Source: Rhodococcus sp. Leaf278
Lineage (GTDB): Bacteria; Actinomycetota; Actinomycetes; Mycobacteriales; Mycobacteriaceae
Reading direction: 5' to 3'
Length of the DNA: 64,000 nucleotides
Assembly (NCBI RefSeq): GCF_001426085.1
Contig: NZ_LMRR01000007.1
Location: forward strand, 105,713-169,712
A program made the translations under genes and the position numbers. Below the pieces are notes generated by a model, which did no database searches, was not told where the DNA came from, and worked only from the letters and a program-made list of their open reading frames with translations. This document shows, piece after piece, positions 36,695 to 46,311 of this stretch. The number at the start of each line of letters is the position of its first letter. The first letter of the stretch is position 1.

Positions 36695-38218
36695 TCAGGC
36701 CTGCGAGGGCTTGACGATCGGAAACAGGATCGTTTCGCGGATGCCCAGGCCGGTCAGCGCCATCAACAGACGGTCGATGCCCATGCCGGTTCCGGTGGTC
36801 GGCGGCATGCCCTGCTCCATCGCGGCGAGAAAGTCCTCGTCCAGAACCATCGCCTCGTCGTCGCCCGCCGCAGCCTGACGAGCCTGGTCCTCGAAACGCT
36901 CGCGTTGAATGATCGGGTCGATCAGCTCGGAGTATCCGGTCGCCAACTCGAAGCCGCGTACGTACAGGTCCCACTTCTCGGTGACGCCGGGCTTGCTGCG
37001 GTGCTGCCGGGTCAGCGGGGACGTCTCGACGGGGAAATCGCGAACGAACGTCGGTTCGGTCAACGCGTCGCCCACCTGGTGTTCCCACAATTCCTCGACG
37101 AGCTTGCCGTGGCCGTAGATCGGGACCCCGTCCTTGCGCGGCACCTCGACACCGACCTTGTCGGCGATGGCGAGCAGTTCGTCGACGGTGGTCTCCGGGG
37201 TGACGTCGAATCCGAGCGACTCCGACAACGACGGGTACATCTCCAGCGTCGTCCATTCGCCGCCGAGGTCGTAGCTGGTCCCGTCGGGCAGCGTCACCAC
37301 GGTGGATCCGAGCGCGGCCATGGCCACTTCCTGGACGAGTTCGCGCGTCATCTTCGCCGAGTCGTCGTACGTGCCGTAGGCCTCGTACGTCTCGAGCATC
37401 GCGAACTCCGGAGAATGCGAGGAGTCGGCACCTTCGTTGCGGAAGTTGCGGTTGATCTCGAAGACCTTCTCGATGCCGCCGACGACGCAGCGCTTGAGGA
37501 ACAGCTCCGGTGCGATACGCAGGAACAGATCGGTATCCATGGCATTGGAGTGGGTGACGAACGGCCGCGCCGCAGCACCGCCGTGCAGCGTCTGCAGCAT
37601 CGGCGTCTCGACTTCGAGGAATCCTCGACGCTCGAGTGCGTTGCGCAATTCTCGAACGACGGCGATCCGCTTGCGTGCGGTCTCGCGGGCTTCCGGACGC
37701 GTGATCAGATCCAGGTATCGCTGCCGAATACGCGTCTCTTCGTTCAGTTCCTTGTGCGCGACGGGCAAGGGCCGCAACGACTTCGACGCGATCTGCCATG
37801 CGTCGGCCATCACCGAGAGCTCACCGCGACGGGAGCTGATGACCTCGCCGTGCACGAACACGAAGTCACCGAGGTCGACGTCGGCCTTCCACTGCGCAAG
37901 CGCGTCCTCGCCGACGCCGGCAAGGCTGATCATCGCCTGCAGCTGGGTGCCGTCGCCCTCCTGCAGCGTGGCGAAGCACAGCTTGCCGGTGTTGCGGACG
38001 AAGATGACGCGGCCGACGACTCCGACGACGAGACCGGTGGTCGTGTCGGCTTCGAGCTCGGGAAACTCGGTTCGGATCTCGAGCAGCGAATGGGTGCGCG
38101 GAACCGATACCGGGTATGCCTCGACCCCGCGCTCGAGCAGCGCAGCGCGCTTGGCTCGACGAATCCGTAGCTGCTCCGGGGTGTCGTCGGCCGGCTGGGT
38201 AGAAGCTGAATCACTCAC
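36695..38218 (-). CDS. lysS: Lysyl-tRNA synthetase, class II
   Basis: The product has 507 residues from GTG 38218 (MSDSAST); a TTG two codons earlier is the other option. The OB-fold anticodon domain covers about 60-165 ([16 protein letters not shown]). The class II core has motif 1 near [12 protein letters not shown], motif 2 [20 protein letters not shown] and motif 3 [20 protein letters not shown] and [13 protein letters not shown] are LysRS-specific. It charges tRNA-Lys. The rhodanese gene ends 36 bp upstream. lsr2, which stands between lysS and clpC in mycobacteria, is absent here. Confidence 0.95.
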   Translation of the reverse strand: MSDSASTQPADDTPEQLRIRRAKRAALLERGVEAYPVSVPRTHSLLEIRTEFPELEADTTTGLVVGVVGRVIFVRNTGKLCFATLQEGDGTQLQAMISLAGVGEDALAQWKADVDLGDFVFVHGEVISSRRGELSVMADAWQIASKSLRPLPVAHKELNEETRIRQRYLDLITRPEARETARKRIAVVRELRNALERRGFLEVETPMLQTLHGGAAARPFVTHSNAMDTDLFLRIAPELFLKRCVVGGIEKVFEINRNFRNEGADSSHSPEFAMLETYEAYGTYDDSAKMTRELVQEVAMAALGSTVVTLPDGTSYDLGGEWTTLEMYPSLSESLGFDVTPETTVDELLAIADKVGVEVPRKDGVPIYGHGKLVEELWEHQVGDALTEPTFVRDFPVETSPLTRQHRSKPGVTEKWDLYVRGFELATGYSELIDPIIQRERFEDQARQAAAGDDEAMVLDEDFLAAMEQGMPPTTGTGMGIDRLLMALTGLGIRETILFPIVKPSQA

Positions 38219-38254
38219 GCGCAAACACTTTACAGTCCGAGACCGTGCGAGCGT

Positions 38255-38692
38255 TCAGTGCGCTGCGACGGCCTCGGCCTCGCGAACGCAGTGCTCGGCC
38301 TGCGTCAACACACCGAGTAATCCCGCCGACTTCAGGGCCTGATAGCCGCCGACCAGATCGGTGGCCTTGTGCAGACCCAACTGCTTGAGCGAGGCCGCCG
38401 CGAGCGAGGAGGTGTAGCCCTCGGAGCAGATGACGATCCATTCCATGTCGTGATCGACGGCGATGGCCAGGCGCGCATCGCTCGTCGGATCGAGACGCCA
38501 TTCGAGGACGTTGCGTTCGATGGCCAACGCGCCGGGCAACGTTCCTTCGACGGCACGCTGGGCCTGCGGGCGAATGTCGATCACGACGGCACCGCGCTCC
38601 ACGGCGTCGCGCAACTCGAATACGGTGATGCGATCGATGGTCTTGCGAGCGGCTTCCAGCATGTCGACAATGGTCCAGGTGTGAACGGTCAT
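38255..38692 (-). CDS. Rhodanese-like sulfurtransferase domain protein
   Basis: The product is 145 residues from the ATG at 38692 that overlaps the cysteine dioxygenase stop. The single rhodanese domain shows VFELRDAVERGAVVIDIRP, GTLPGALAIERNVLEWRLDP and the active loop VICSEGYTSSLAAASL with Cys at about 89, then DLVGGYQALKSAGL. The Cys suggests persulfide transfer. Coupling to cysteine dioxygenase places it in cysteine or sulfide oxidation. The unit lies behind a cysteine-rich upstream ORF at 39299-39337. Confidence 0.87.
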   Translation of the reverse strand: MTVHTWTIVDMLEAARKTIDRITVFELRDAVERGAVVIDIRPQAQRAVEGTLPGALAIERNVLEWRLDPTSDARLAIAVDHDMEWIVICSEGYTSSLAAASLKQLGLHKATDLVGGYQALKSAGLLGVLTQAEHCVREAEAVAAH

Positions 38693-39258
38693 CGTGTGGC
38701 CTTCTCGGGTTCGTCGGTGAGCTCGCTGCGGGTGCGGCGCAGAGTCGCACGCTCGGTCACCTCGTAGTAGGACATTGCCGTCAGTGGCGGCGAGTATGCG
38801 TGGACGCTGAGAGTGGGCCCGGTAGTAGTCGACGCCGGATCGTGCATCACGTCGTGCACCCACCCCAGCGGGAAGGCCGCCTGATCTCCCGCGTCGAGAT
38901 GACGCTGCTTCAGTTCGGTTCCTGCCCAACGATATTCGAGCAAAGATCCACTCAGGACGGTCAGGGCTCCGAGCGATCCGGCATGGTCGTGCAGTTCGGT
39001 GGACCGATCCGGAACCCAGCTGATCAACCAGACATCGAGGTCGTCGTCGGAATGCAGGCGGGCGGCCCAGCGCTCGTCGGTCGGCCAGAGACCGCCGCCG
39101 GGTAGCAGGTGATCGAAACGACCTTCGAGGACGTCCGATGCGCCTTGATCGGTGATCCGGAGCAGGTCGGGAGGCCGCAGCCGCGTCGGCAGTGCGGAGA
39201 CCGGCCGCGAGGACAATAGGGTGCGGGAGGGTGCAGAAAATACAGGTGTGGAAAGCAT
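38689..39258 (-). CDS. Cysteine dioxygenase
   Basis: The product has 189 residues of the cupin-type bacterial cysteine dioxygenase family. Iron ligands are His90 and His92 (TELHDHAGS) and His153 (LSVHAYSPPL). The APPL-type closing loop and SYYEV end are typical. It oxidises L-cysteine to cysteine sulfinate, limiting toxic free cysteine. GGAG precedes the ATG by about 8-11 nt. The 149-bp gap to coaX carries a 12-codon ORF with adjacent Cys codons, suggesting control by cysteine supply. Confidence 0.9.
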   Translation of the reverse strand: MLSTPVFSAPSRTLLSSRPVSALPTRLRPPDLLRITDQGASDVLEGRFDHLLPGGGLWPTDERWAARLHSDDDLDVWLISWVPDRSTELHDHAGSLGALTVLSGSLLEYRWAGTELKQRHLDAGDQAAFPLGWVHDVMHDPASTTTGPTLSVHAYSPPLTAMSYYEVTERATLRRTRSELTDEPEKATR

Positions 39259-39298
39259 GAAGCTCTACTCCAGGGGTGTGTTATGAGCGAGGCAGCGG

Positions 39299-39337
39299 TC
39301 AGCCTCGACAACACTCCTGGGTGGCCATGCACGTCAT
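39299..39337 (-). CDS. Cysteine-rich leader peptide (upstream ORF)
   Basis: On the minus strand ATG 39337 opens a 12-residue peptide, MTCMATQECCRG, stop 39301-39299, 40 nt before the cysteine dioxygenase start. Three of 12 codons are Cys, two of them adjacent near the stop. CAGAAT (39353-39348), preceded by TG, could be an extended -10 that starts the RNA at about GTG/ATG 39340-39337, giving a leaderless upstream ORF. Short Cys-rich ORFs that sense Cys-tRNA are known upstream of sulfur genes in mycobacteria. The call is from sequence and context only. Confidence 0.6.
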   Translation of the reverse strand: MTCMATQECCRG

Positions 39338-39407
39338 CACGCCGACGATTCTGACACACGAACGCCGGATGCGCTAGCGCTGGATCGAAACGGTCATCGC
39401 GAAACCC

Positions 39408-40208
39408 TCAGCGCGGGCGCCGCTTTGCCATGTTGCGCTCGTAGACGAGTCGCAATCCTTCGAGTGTCAGGTCCGGTTCGTGGTGCTCGATGGTGGTCGA
39501 CTCGGGCAGGATCAACGCCGCGATGTCTCCGGTGCCGATGACCGCCACGTCCGTTCCGGCCACCTCGGGCACCTCCCGCCGAATTCGTCCGACGAGGCCG
39601 TCCACCAGGCCCGCGAATCCGAAGATGGTGCCCGACTGGATGCATTCGACGGTGTTCTTGCCCAGCACCGACCGCGGCCGGACCATCTCCACCTCGCGCA
39701 GCGTGGCGGTGCGGGTCGACATCGCCCACGCCGACATTTCCAGGCCGGGCGCAATGGCACCGCCGAGAAATTCACCCTTGGCCGATACGACGTCGACGCA
39801 GGTGGTGGTGCCGAAGTCCACCACGATGCACGCCGAGTCGTAGAGATCATGTGCGGCAAGGGTATTGACGATCCGATCCGCTCCCACTTCTTTGGGATTG
39901 TCCACCAGCAGCGGCACACCGGTCCGGACGCCGGGTTCGACGACCACGTGCACCACATGGTCCCAGTACCGCGTGAGCATGGTGCGCATCTCTCGCAGCA
40001 CCGACGGCACCGTCGACAGTGCGGTGATTCCGGTGATCTGTTCCGCATCGGCTCCCAGCAACCCACGCAACATCAGCGCCAATTCGTCGGCTGTCACATG
40101 AGGATCGGTTCGAATGCGCCAGTCCCGCAGCAGCTTCGAGTGATCACCGGTGCCGGTGAACAACCCGACCACGGTACTGGTGTTGCGCACATCGATCGCG
40201 AGGAGCAT
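39408..40208 (-). CDS. coaX: Type III pantothenate kinase
   Basis: The product has 266 residues. CoaX motifs are [16 protein letters not shown] (phosphate loop), [48 protein letters not shown] and [12 protein letters not shown]. It phosphorylates pantothenate at the first step of CoA synthesis and is unrelated to CoaA. It follows panD by 4 bp, forming a pantothenate-to-CoA unit with panC and panD. Confidence 0.95.
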   Translation of the reverse strand: MLLAIDVRNTSTVVGLFTGTGDHSKLLRDWRIRTDPHVTADELALMLRGLLGADAEQITGITALSTVPSVLREMRTMLTRYWDHVVHVVVEPGVRTGVPLLVDNPKEVGADRIVNTLAAHDLYDSACIVVDFGTTTCVDVVSAKGEFLGGAIAPGLEMSAWAMSTRTATLREVEMVRPRSVLGKNTVECIQSGTIFGFAGLVDGLVGRIRREVPEVAGTDVAVIGTGDIAALILPESTTIEHHEPDLTLEGLRLVYERNMAKRRPR

Positions 40209-40212
40209 CGAA

Positions 40213-40644
40213 TCAGACCAGCACGGAATCGGCCCGGAGATCGCGCGGACTGATCAGACCCGAGCCCGCAGGCGCATGTGCCGGATCGCTGCCCAGCTCG
40301 ACCGGCCGGTTCTTCTCGTCGACGAAGACGACCCGAGGCGCGTAGTCGGCAACTTCCTGCTCGTCCATCACCCCGTAGGCGATCAGAATGACCAGATCAC
40401 CTGGATTGACCAGATGAGCTGCGGCCCCGTTGATTCCGATGACTCCGCTGCCGCGTTCACCGGTGATCACGTAGGTTTCGAGTCGAGCGCCGTTGTCGAT
40501 GTCGACGATGGTGACCTGCTCGCCTTCGAGCAGATCGGCGGCCTCCATCAGATCCTGGTCGACGGTCACCGAGCCCACGTAGTGCAGGTCTGCGTGCGTG
40601 ACGGTGGCGCGATGGATCTTGGACTTCATCATGGTACGAAACAT
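40213..40644 (-). CDS. panD: Aspartate 1-decarboxylase precursor
   Basis: The product has 143 residues from [25 protein letters not shown]; a Met five codons upstream overlaps panC and is less likely. The self-cleavage site YVGSVTV (Gly24-Ser25) would give the pyruvoyl prosthetic group. [28 protein letters not shown] and [11 protein letters not shown] are conserved. It makes beta-alanine for PanC. It lies between panC and coaX. Confidence 0.95.
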   Translation of the reverse strand: MFRTMMKSKIHRATVTHADLHYVGSVTVDQDLMEAADLLEGEQVTIVDIDNGARLETYVITGERGSGVIGINGAAAHLVNPGDLVILIAYGVMDEQEVADYAPRVVFVDEKNRPVELGSDPAHAPAGSGLISPRDLRADSVLV

Positions 40645-40648
40645 CGTG

Positions 40649-41557
40649 TCACTCTCCACTTTTCGGATCGTCAGGATATTCTAGAAACCCGGTGCCGACG
40701 GCGACACCGACGTTGTCGATCAGCCTCGTGGTGCCTACTTTGGCGGCCACGAGCAGCCTGCCGTCCCCACGTTCGGGAGCCGGGCCGAGATGCGGGTCTC
40801 GTACCTCGAGGTAATCGACCTGCACCAGCGGCGCCTCGTCGAGAACGGCGCGCGCAGTGGCGATGATGGCCTCCGCTCCCCCGGCCGCGGCATGCGCCCC
40901 GGCCACCAGCGCGGCCGACAGAGCCATCGCCGCATCACGCTGCTCCGGGTCCAGATACCGATTACGGGAGGACAGTGCCAGACCGTCCTGCTCGCGCACC
41001 GTCGGTACCCCGATGACGGCGACGTCGAAATTCAGATCTCGCACCATCTGCCGGATCAGGGTCAGCTGCTGGTAGTCCTTCTCCCCGAAGTACGCCCGAT
41101 GCGGAGCGGCTATCTGCAGCAGCTTGGCCACGACGGTGAGCATACCCGCGAAATGAGTTGGCCTGCTTGCACCTTCGAGTTCACTGCCGAGCGGCCCGGG
41201 ATGGACCGTAGTGCGCGGACCGGACGGGTACATGTCCGACGCGGACGGCGCGAAGACCAGCTCGACTCCCTCCTCACGGAGCAGCGCGACATCGGCGTCG
41301 AGGGTTCGCGGGTACGCATCCAGATCCTCACCCACACCGAACTGCAGCGGATTGACGAAGATCGACACGATCACCACCGCACCGGTGAGCTTTGCCTGAC
41401 GCACCAAGTGCAGATGACCGGCGTGCAACGCGCCCATGGTCGGCACCAGCGCGACCTGTTTTCCGACACCCCGTAAGGCCTTGGACACCGACGTGATCAC
41501 CGCGGGATCGTGGTGAACTGTCAACTGCCCCTTCGTGTAGCTGCCCGCGAGGGTCAT
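40649..41557 (-). CDS. panC: Pantothenate synthetase
   Basis: The product has 302 residues. The nucleotidyl-transferase start [21 protein letters not shown] contains the HxGH-like signature, followed by [26 protein letters not shown] and [12 protein letters not shown]. It joins pantoate and beta-alanine with ATP. It overlaps the DUF2520 gene upstream by ATGA and precedes panD. panB is not in the window. Confidence 0.95.
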   Translation of the reverse strand: MTLAGSYTKGQLTVHHDPAVITSVSKALRGVGKQVALVPTMGALHAGHLHLVRQAKLTGAVVIVSIFVNPLQFGVGEDLDAYPRTLDADVALLREEGVELVFAPSASDMYPSGPRTTVHPGPLGSELEGASRPTHFAGMLTVVAKLLQIAAPHRAYFGEKDYQQLTLIRQMVRDLNFDVAVIGVPTVREQDGLALSSRNRYLDPEQRDAAMALSAALVAGAHAAAGGAEAIIATARAVLDEAPLVQVDYLEVRDPHLGPAPERGDGRLLVAAKVGTTRLIDNVGVAVGTGFLEYPDDPKSGE

Positions 41558-42468
41558 TGCTTCCCTTCCAGAAGTTCGATCAGGTCTGCCCCGGCACCGA
41601 TGCGCTGCGCAGAGCGAAGAGACAGCGCCCGATACCCGGCAGCGATTCGCGGATCCACGGTCTCGAGCACGTCGAGGTGCTTACCGACTGCGGCGGTATC
41701 GCCTCGGGCCACCGGGCCGGTGAGCGCCGATTGCCCGTTGCGCAGCGCATTGTCCAGCGCAGCTTCGAGAAGCGGAGCCAGAACACGCTCGGGCACACCA
41801 CGTTCGGCATCGGAGCCAGGAAAACCCGGTCCGGCCAACGCGACTCGAAGCGCTTCGACCGCGTCGACCACAAGGGTGACAAGGTGATTACTACCGTGCG
41901 CGAGTGCGGCGTGGTACAGCGCCCGATTGTTCTCGGCGACATGCACCGGCTCGCCGCCGATCTCGAGCACCAGAGCCTGCGCAACGGCGTAACCGATCTC
42001 GTCACTAGCGGTGATACCGAAGCACGCCGCCGTCATCCTGTCGGTGTCCTCGGCTCGGCCGCTGAACGTCATGGCCGGATGGATCGCGAGCGGCACCGCA
42101 CCCAGGGCCGTCAGCGGTTCGAGCACCGAGACACCGTTCGCACCGGAGGTGTGCACCACGAGTTTCCCTGGTGCCACCGCCCCGGTGGACGCCAGGCCGG
42201 CGACGATCGACGCCAACTCGCTGTCCGGTACGGCAAGAATCAACAGTTCAGCGCGACGAGCTACCTCGTCGACGGGCAGAACCTGCGACTCCGGTAACCG
42301 GTCGCGCACCCGAGCGAGCGACGCGTCCGACACAGCAGCAGCACCGACAACGACGTGTCCGACGCGTTCGAGCGCCTCCCCGAATGCCGTGCCCACCCGC
42401 CCGGCGGAGACGACACCCACCGTCAATCGAGCTGGCGACAGACCACCAGTGAACCCTGATGAGGTCAC
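41554..42468 (-). CDS. Rossmann-like/DUF2520 protein (Rv3603c-like)
   Basis: The product has 304 residues. The N-terminal Rossmann nucleotide-binding part begins [24 protein letters not shown], where GxGxxG is altered to [27 protein letters not shown] and [14 protein letters not shown] follow, then the helical DUF2520 domain with [19 protein letters not shown]. It is translationally coupled to panC, so a role as ketopantoate-type reductase is tempting, but it does not resemble PanE and the reaction is unproven. Confidence 0.8.
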   Translation of the reverse strand: MTSSGFTGGLSPARLTVGVVSAGRVGTAFGEALERVGHVVVGAAAVSDASLARVRDRLPESQVLPVDEVARRAELLILAVPDSELASIVAGLASTGAVAPGKLVVHTSGANGVSVLEPLTALGAVPLAIHPAMTFSGRAEDTDRMTAACFGITASDEIGYAVAQALVLEIGGEPVHVAENNRALYHAALAHGSNHLVTLVVDAVEALRVALAGPGFPGSDAERGVPERVLAPLLEAALDNALRNGQSALTGPVARGDTAAVGKHLDVLETVDPRIAAGYRALSLRSAQRIGAGADLIELLEGKQ

Positions 42469-42581
42469 CGAAAACTTCCTCTCGTTCGTTCCAGTCCCGC
42501 TCGGCGGGTACCAGACGTCCTGCAGGGAACAATAGCGACAGCGGCACCGATGGTGCCATGAATACCGGTGTGATCTGGTTC

Positions 42582-43958
42582 TCAGTCGGCGCGACGCCGA
42601 CGACGACGCGTGCCTGCGTCGGTGGTCGTCGTATCGGCCGAGTCGCCGCCGGCCAGACCGGCCATGATCTCGGCGACGGAACGGCCGTTCGAGTGCGCGC
42701 CGGTGGCATCGTCGTCGGTCGACTCTGCTCGCCTACGACCGCGCCGAGGCGAGCTGGAAGCATCCACGGCTGGAGTCTCGAGGTCTCGATCCACCGAGAA
42801 GAACGCGTCCGCCGAGTCGCGTAACGCACTACGAGAGGCCGGGTAGGGGTCGACGTCCTGGTCTGGATCCGATCCCTGAGCAGTGTCGGAAACGTAGTCG
42901 GCGGCAGGCTCGGCTTCGGAATACGGGGCTTCGGAGTACCCGGTCTGACGAGACTCGACGGGCGTCGAGTACTCCTCCGCTTGGTACTGCTCGGCCTGAT
43001 ATTGCTCGGCCACGACGGTGTCGGCCTCGTACGTTTCCGCGGTGGGCTCGGGCTCGTAGTCCTGCGCTTCCGGCTCCGCTGCCGGCGGACGCGTCTGCTC
43101 GAAGTTGTAGGCGGTGAACGGCGAGCTGGGCGGAGTGACCCGCGCGGCCGGTCTCGCACCGTACGGGCGGGGCCGCGTTCCGGGGCGCTCGAAAGCATCG
43201 ACTTCGTCCACGGCTGTTGCCGACGCGTCGTAGCTCGAGTCCTCGGTCTCGAACGCGTTCTCCGCGTACCCACCCTGCGACTCGGGAGCAGTCGATGCCG
43301 CGGTGGCCTGCGGCATCTCGTCCGGTCCTTCGGGGTACACCACCGACGTCTCGGCCGTGACCGGCTCGTCGTACGGGGTTCCGACACCGTTGAGACCGGC
43401 GCCCGCGGGCATCGGCCCGTTGCCGTTCCCGCCACCCGGTACATACAGCCCGGACGGGGCAGGCTGATAGCTGTCGTATCGTCGGCCGCCGAGTTCTTGC
43501 ATTCTCATTGCCTCGGCCCGTAACGCGACGCGTTCGGTGGGCAGATTGCCGTCGAACAGCACTTGCAGGTTCTGGCGGAGCGCGGCGAGTTCGTTGCGCA
43601 GTGCTGCGACTTCGTCGATCTCCATTCGCGATTCGCTACGAACCCGGGCCTCGACGCTCATCTCGTATTCGCGTCGCGCCGAAATCTCCCGGGCCAACTG
43701 CAACTCGTAGACCGTCTGCAGATCTTTGGCCTTGGTTTGGTCCGCAGCCGATTCCCGGCGGTACTTCGTCATGGCGAAAGCGCCGATCACGGCAGCCCAC
43801 AACGCCGAGAGAACGCCGACCCTCATCCACTGCACACTCTCGGTGAACAGCATGAACACGCTGGCGACGATGCCGAGCACGACGAGCGCGGCAAGAAACA
43901 GCTGGCTCGCACTACGCCTGTTTCGGCGTCCCTTCTTTGCGCGAGTCTGATCTGTCAT
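42582..43958 (-). CDS. Membrane protein with coiled coil and long acidic tail (Rv3604c-like, DUF6779)
   Basis: The product is 458 residues from MTDQTRAKKG, with GGTGA just upstream. A basic N-terminus precedes two helices (SQLFLAALVVLGIVASVFMLF; MRVGVLSALWAAVIGAFAM). A coiled coil covers about 75-130 (EVAALRNELAALRQNLQ). Residues ~150-458 are low complexity, rich in Glu, Tyr, Pro and Ser with runs like EQYQAEQYQAEEY, and probably disordered in the cytoplasm. The position between the pan and fol units matches Rv3604c. The function is unknown; a scaffold role is only a guess. Confidence 0.75.
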   Translation of the reverse strand: MTDQTRAKKGRRNRRSASQLFLAALVVLGIVASVFMLFTESVQWMRVGVLSALWAAVIGAFAMTKYRRESAADQTKAKDLQTVYELQLAREISARREYEMSVEARVRSESRMEIDEVAALRNELAALRQNLQVLFDGNLPTERVALRAEAMRMQELGGRRYDSYQPAPSGLYVPGGGNGNGPMPAGAGLNGVGTPYDEPVTAETSVVYPEGPDEMPQATAASTAPESQGGYAENAFETEDSSYDASATAVDEVDAFERPGTRPRPYGARPAARVTPPSSPFTAYNFEQTRPPAAEPEAQDYEPEPTAETYEADTVVAEQYQAEQYQAEEYSTPVESRQTGYSEAPYSEAEPAADYVSDTAQGSDPDQDVDPYPASRSALRDSADAFFSVDRDLETPAVDASSSPRRGRRRAESTDDDATGAHSNGRSVAEIMAGLAGGDSADTTTTDAGTRRRRRRAD

Positions 43959-44048
43959 GTTCACCAGGGTAACTGGCAACTCGACCGCAAATAGTCATCC
44001 TCGGCCGATCACTTACACAACCGAGGTAACAATCAAATGTTTCGTGCG

Positions 44049-44519
44049 TTACCGGGAACGCTCGTCGTCCCGATCTTTCGGGGTTCGGCAACACTGCTCG
44101 AGCCACACCGCGGCAGCGACGACGGCCACTCCCGCAACCAGCGCCACGATCGCCCCGACGCGATCGGAGGACGCGGCCCGTACCGTCGTGGCACGCGGCA
44201 TCACATACACCAGAAATCCGACGGTCACCCCGGTGACGGCTGTCCCCACCAGCATCGATGCCTTCGCCAGCACCAGCGCCCGATACACCGTCAACGGATT
44301 CAGATCGTGCAGACCGGTACCCACCCGGTGCTCGGCAATGCGATTGCGGACGATCACTGCAGTCACGACCTCCACCACCGCCACGAGATACAACGAGGCC
44401 CCGGCGTACACGGGAATCGGCGGCAACGAACCGTAGAAAACCCGGACCAGCAGCCAGGTGCCGATCGCGGCGACCAGGAAAATACCCAAGACATCCCCGA
44501 CCTTGGTGGGATTGGTCAC
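44049..44519 (-). CDS. DUF3180 membrane protein (Rv3605c-like)
   Basis: The product is 156 residues from the GTG at 44519 that overlaps the folK stop as GTGA; the preceding GTG at 44522 is an alternative. Four transmembrane helices are evident (VLGIFLVAAIGTWLLVRVF; VYAGASLYLVAVVEVVTAVIV; ASMLVGTAVTGVTVGFLVYVM; VGAIVALVAGVAVVAAAVWLE). It follows folK in mycobacteria too. No function is known. Confidence 0.82.
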   Translation of the reverse strand: MTNPTKVGDVLGIFLVAAIGTWLLVRVFYGSLPPIPVYAGASLYLVAVVEVVTAVIVRNRIAEHRVGTGLHDLNPLTVYRALVLAKASMLVGTAVTGVTVGFLVYVMPRATTVRAASSDRVGAIVALVAGVAVVAAAVWLEQCCRTPKDRDDERSR

Positions 44520-45025
44520 CACGGGCCATCACCGGTGCCGTCGAGGCGTTCGACTCCCGCACGCTCTTCCGCACTCAAACGCGAGAGCAACTCGGTCACC
44601 GGCACATCCGTGTCACCGACGCACAGGGTGGCGTCAGGTTCGACGTCCAGCCACGGCAGCAGCACGAATGCCCGCTCGTGCGCGCGGGGATGCGGGAGTA
44701 TCAGACGAGGGTCATCGCTGATCACGTCGTCACACACGATCACATCGACGTCGAGGCTGCGTGGCCCCCATCGTTGCACTCGAACGCGATCCGCCGCTTC
44801 CTCGAACTGCTGCCCCAGACGCAACCAGTCCCAGGGGTCGTACGCGTCGTCCTCGGCCACCAGCGTCGCATTGAGAAAATCCTGCTGCTCGACGCCGCCC
44901 CAGGGCGCAGATCGGTAGACGGCTGAACTGGCCACCAATCGTGATCCCAATCCTGTTGTCACAGAACGCAAGTGGCTGAGCGAGTCGCCGATGTTACTGC
45001 CGATCGACAGCACCGCACGCGTCAC
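44516..45025 (-). CDS. folK: 2-amino-4-hydroxy-6-hydroxymethyldihydropteridine pyrophosphokinase
   Basis: The product is 169 residues from GTG 45025, which overlaps the folB stop as GTGA. HPPK motifs are present: VLSIGSNIGDSLSHL, YRSAPWGGVEQQDFLNATL, WGPRSLDVDVIV and LPHPRAHERAFVLLPWLDVEPDA. It transfers pyrophosphate to the pterin alcohol before FolP. It is the last enzyme gene of folE-folP-folB-folK. Confidence 0.94.
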   Translation of the reverse strand: MTRAVLSIGSNIGDSLSHLRSVTTGLGSRLVASSAVYRSAPWGGVEQQDFLNATLVAEDDAYDPWDWLRLGQQFEEAADRVRVQRWGPRSLDVDVIVCDDVISDDPRLILPHPRAHERAFVLLPWLDVEPDATLCVGDTDVPVTELLSRLSAEERAGVERLDGTGDGPW

Positions 45026-45447
45026 GTTCGCTCCCGGTACGCCACCACGGCGACATCCTCGAACGTCAGCGGGATGGGGGCGGACGGCTTGTGCAGCACT
45101 ACTTCCACCGCGTCGACGCGCGAATCGTAGGCCAACACCACCTCGGTGATCTCGGCCGACACCGTCTCGATCAAGTCTTTCGAAGGACCCGAGATCACGG
45201 CCGCGGCACGTTCGGCCAGTTCGCCGTAGTGCAGCGTCCGGGTCAGATCGTCGGTCTCGGCTGCGGGCCGCAGATTCATCCATACGGTGATGTCGACGAC
45301 GAAGTCCTGGCCGTCGCGCTTCTCGAAGTCGAACACACCGTGATTGCCGCGCACCCTGAGGCCACGTAGTTCGATGCGGTCGCCGCGACGCGTTCCGAGG
45401 CCACTGCTCTCGGGGCCACTGCTCTCTGGGCCACTGCTCTCGCTCAT
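45022..45447 (-). CDS. folB: Dihydroneopterin aldolase
   Basis: The product is 141 residues from the ATG at 45447 that overlaps the folP stop. After a short Ser/Glu/Gly leader comes the aldolase core: DRIELRGLRVRGNHGVFDFEKRDGQDFVVDI in outline, LHYGELAE, SKDLIETVSAEI and VVLHKPSAPIP with the conserved Lys. The N-terminal repeat SSGPE/SSGPE/SSG comes from a 15-bp tandem unit (about 45400-45440). It converts dihydroneopterin to hydroxymethyl-dihydropterin. Confidence 0.94.
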   Translation of the reverse strand: MSESSGPESSGPESSGLGTRRGDRIELRGLRVRGNHGVFDFEKRDGQDFVVDITVWMNLRPAAETDDLTRTLHYGELAERAAAVISGPSKDLIETVSAEITEVVLAYDSRVDAVEVVLHKPSAPIPLTFEDVAVVAYRERT

Positions 45448-46292
45448 GCCCGTCCACCCTGCCATGCCTTGACGACGGCGACCGCGTCGAGTGAGGCCTG
45501 AACGTCGTGCACCCGCACACCCCATGCGCCGCCGGCAACGGCGAGTGCCGATACGACAGCCGTGGCGATCTCGCGTCCGTCCGGTGGTCGAGGCGAACCG
45601 TCATCGTCGGCCAGAAGCGAACCGAGGAAACGTTTGCGAGAGGCTCCGACGAGTACCGGAAAACCGGCCGTCACCAGCTCGGGTAGGCCGCGAAGCAGTT
45701 CCCAGTTGTGCTGGGCATTCTTGGCGAAGCCGAGACCGGGGTCGAGCACCAGCGCCGATTCGTCCACCCCCGCGGCCACCGCGCGATCGATCTGTTCCAT
45801 CAGCTCGTTGCGCACGTCGGCAACCACGTCGTCGTATCGGTCGGCCGGGCCGGAGTGCCGATACTCGGACCCGGCTGACCGCCAGTGCATCAGGATCCAC
45901 GGCACGCCACCGGCCGCGACCACCCCGGCCATGGCCGAATCGGCTCGGCCACCCGACACGTCGTTCACTATCGACACGCCTGCCTCGATGGCTGCCTCGG
46001 CGACCGAAGCGCGCATCGTATCGACGCTGGTCACCACGCCTTCTGCGGCCAGCGCCGCGATCACCGGCACTACCCGCTCGGCTTCGAGAACCGAATCGAT
46101 ACGGTCGGCCCCCGGGCGCGTCGATTCACCACCGACGTCCACGACGTCGACCCCGCGGCGATGCATCGCCAACCCGTGCTCGACGGCCGCGTCGACGTCG
46201 AGGTACCGACCGCCGTCCGAAAAGGAATCGGCAGTGACGTTGAGAACGCCCATGACGACGGGGGCCGGCGGGATGCTCCTCGCGAGACTCAT
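45444..46292 (-). CDS. folP: Dihydropteroate synthase
   Basis: The product has 282 residues. Signature segments are VMGVLNVTADSFSDGGRY, VDVVDVGGESTRPGA, VSIVNDVSGG, LMHWR, LDPGLGFAKNAQHNW, VLVGASRKRFLG and the C-terminal VRVHDVQASLDA. This is the sulfonamide target that joins p-aminobenzoate to the pterin. It resembles FolP1 rather than the FolP2 paralogue. folE ends 19 bp upstream and folB overlaps downstream. Confidence 0.95.
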   Translation of the reverse strand: MSLARSIPPAPVVMGVLNVTADSFSDGGRYLDVDAAVEHGLAMHRRGVDVVDVGGESTRPGADRIDSVLEAERVVPVIAALAAEGVVTSVDTMRASVAEAAIEAGVSIVNDVSGGRADSAMAGVVAAGGVPWILMHWRSAGSEYRHSGPADRYDDVVADVRNELMEQIDRAVAAGVDESALVLDPGLGFAKNAQHNWELLRGLPELVTAGFPVLVGASRKRFLGSLLADDDGSPRPPDGREIATAVVSALAVAGGAWGVRVHDVQASLDAVAVVKAWQGGRA

Positions 46293-46311
46293 CGGGTATC
46301 GGTCGGTCGCG

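Noticed and set aside
36536..38170. 544-codon open frame opposite lysS
   Set aside because: It mirrors LysRS codons; composition is typical of an antisense shadow frame.
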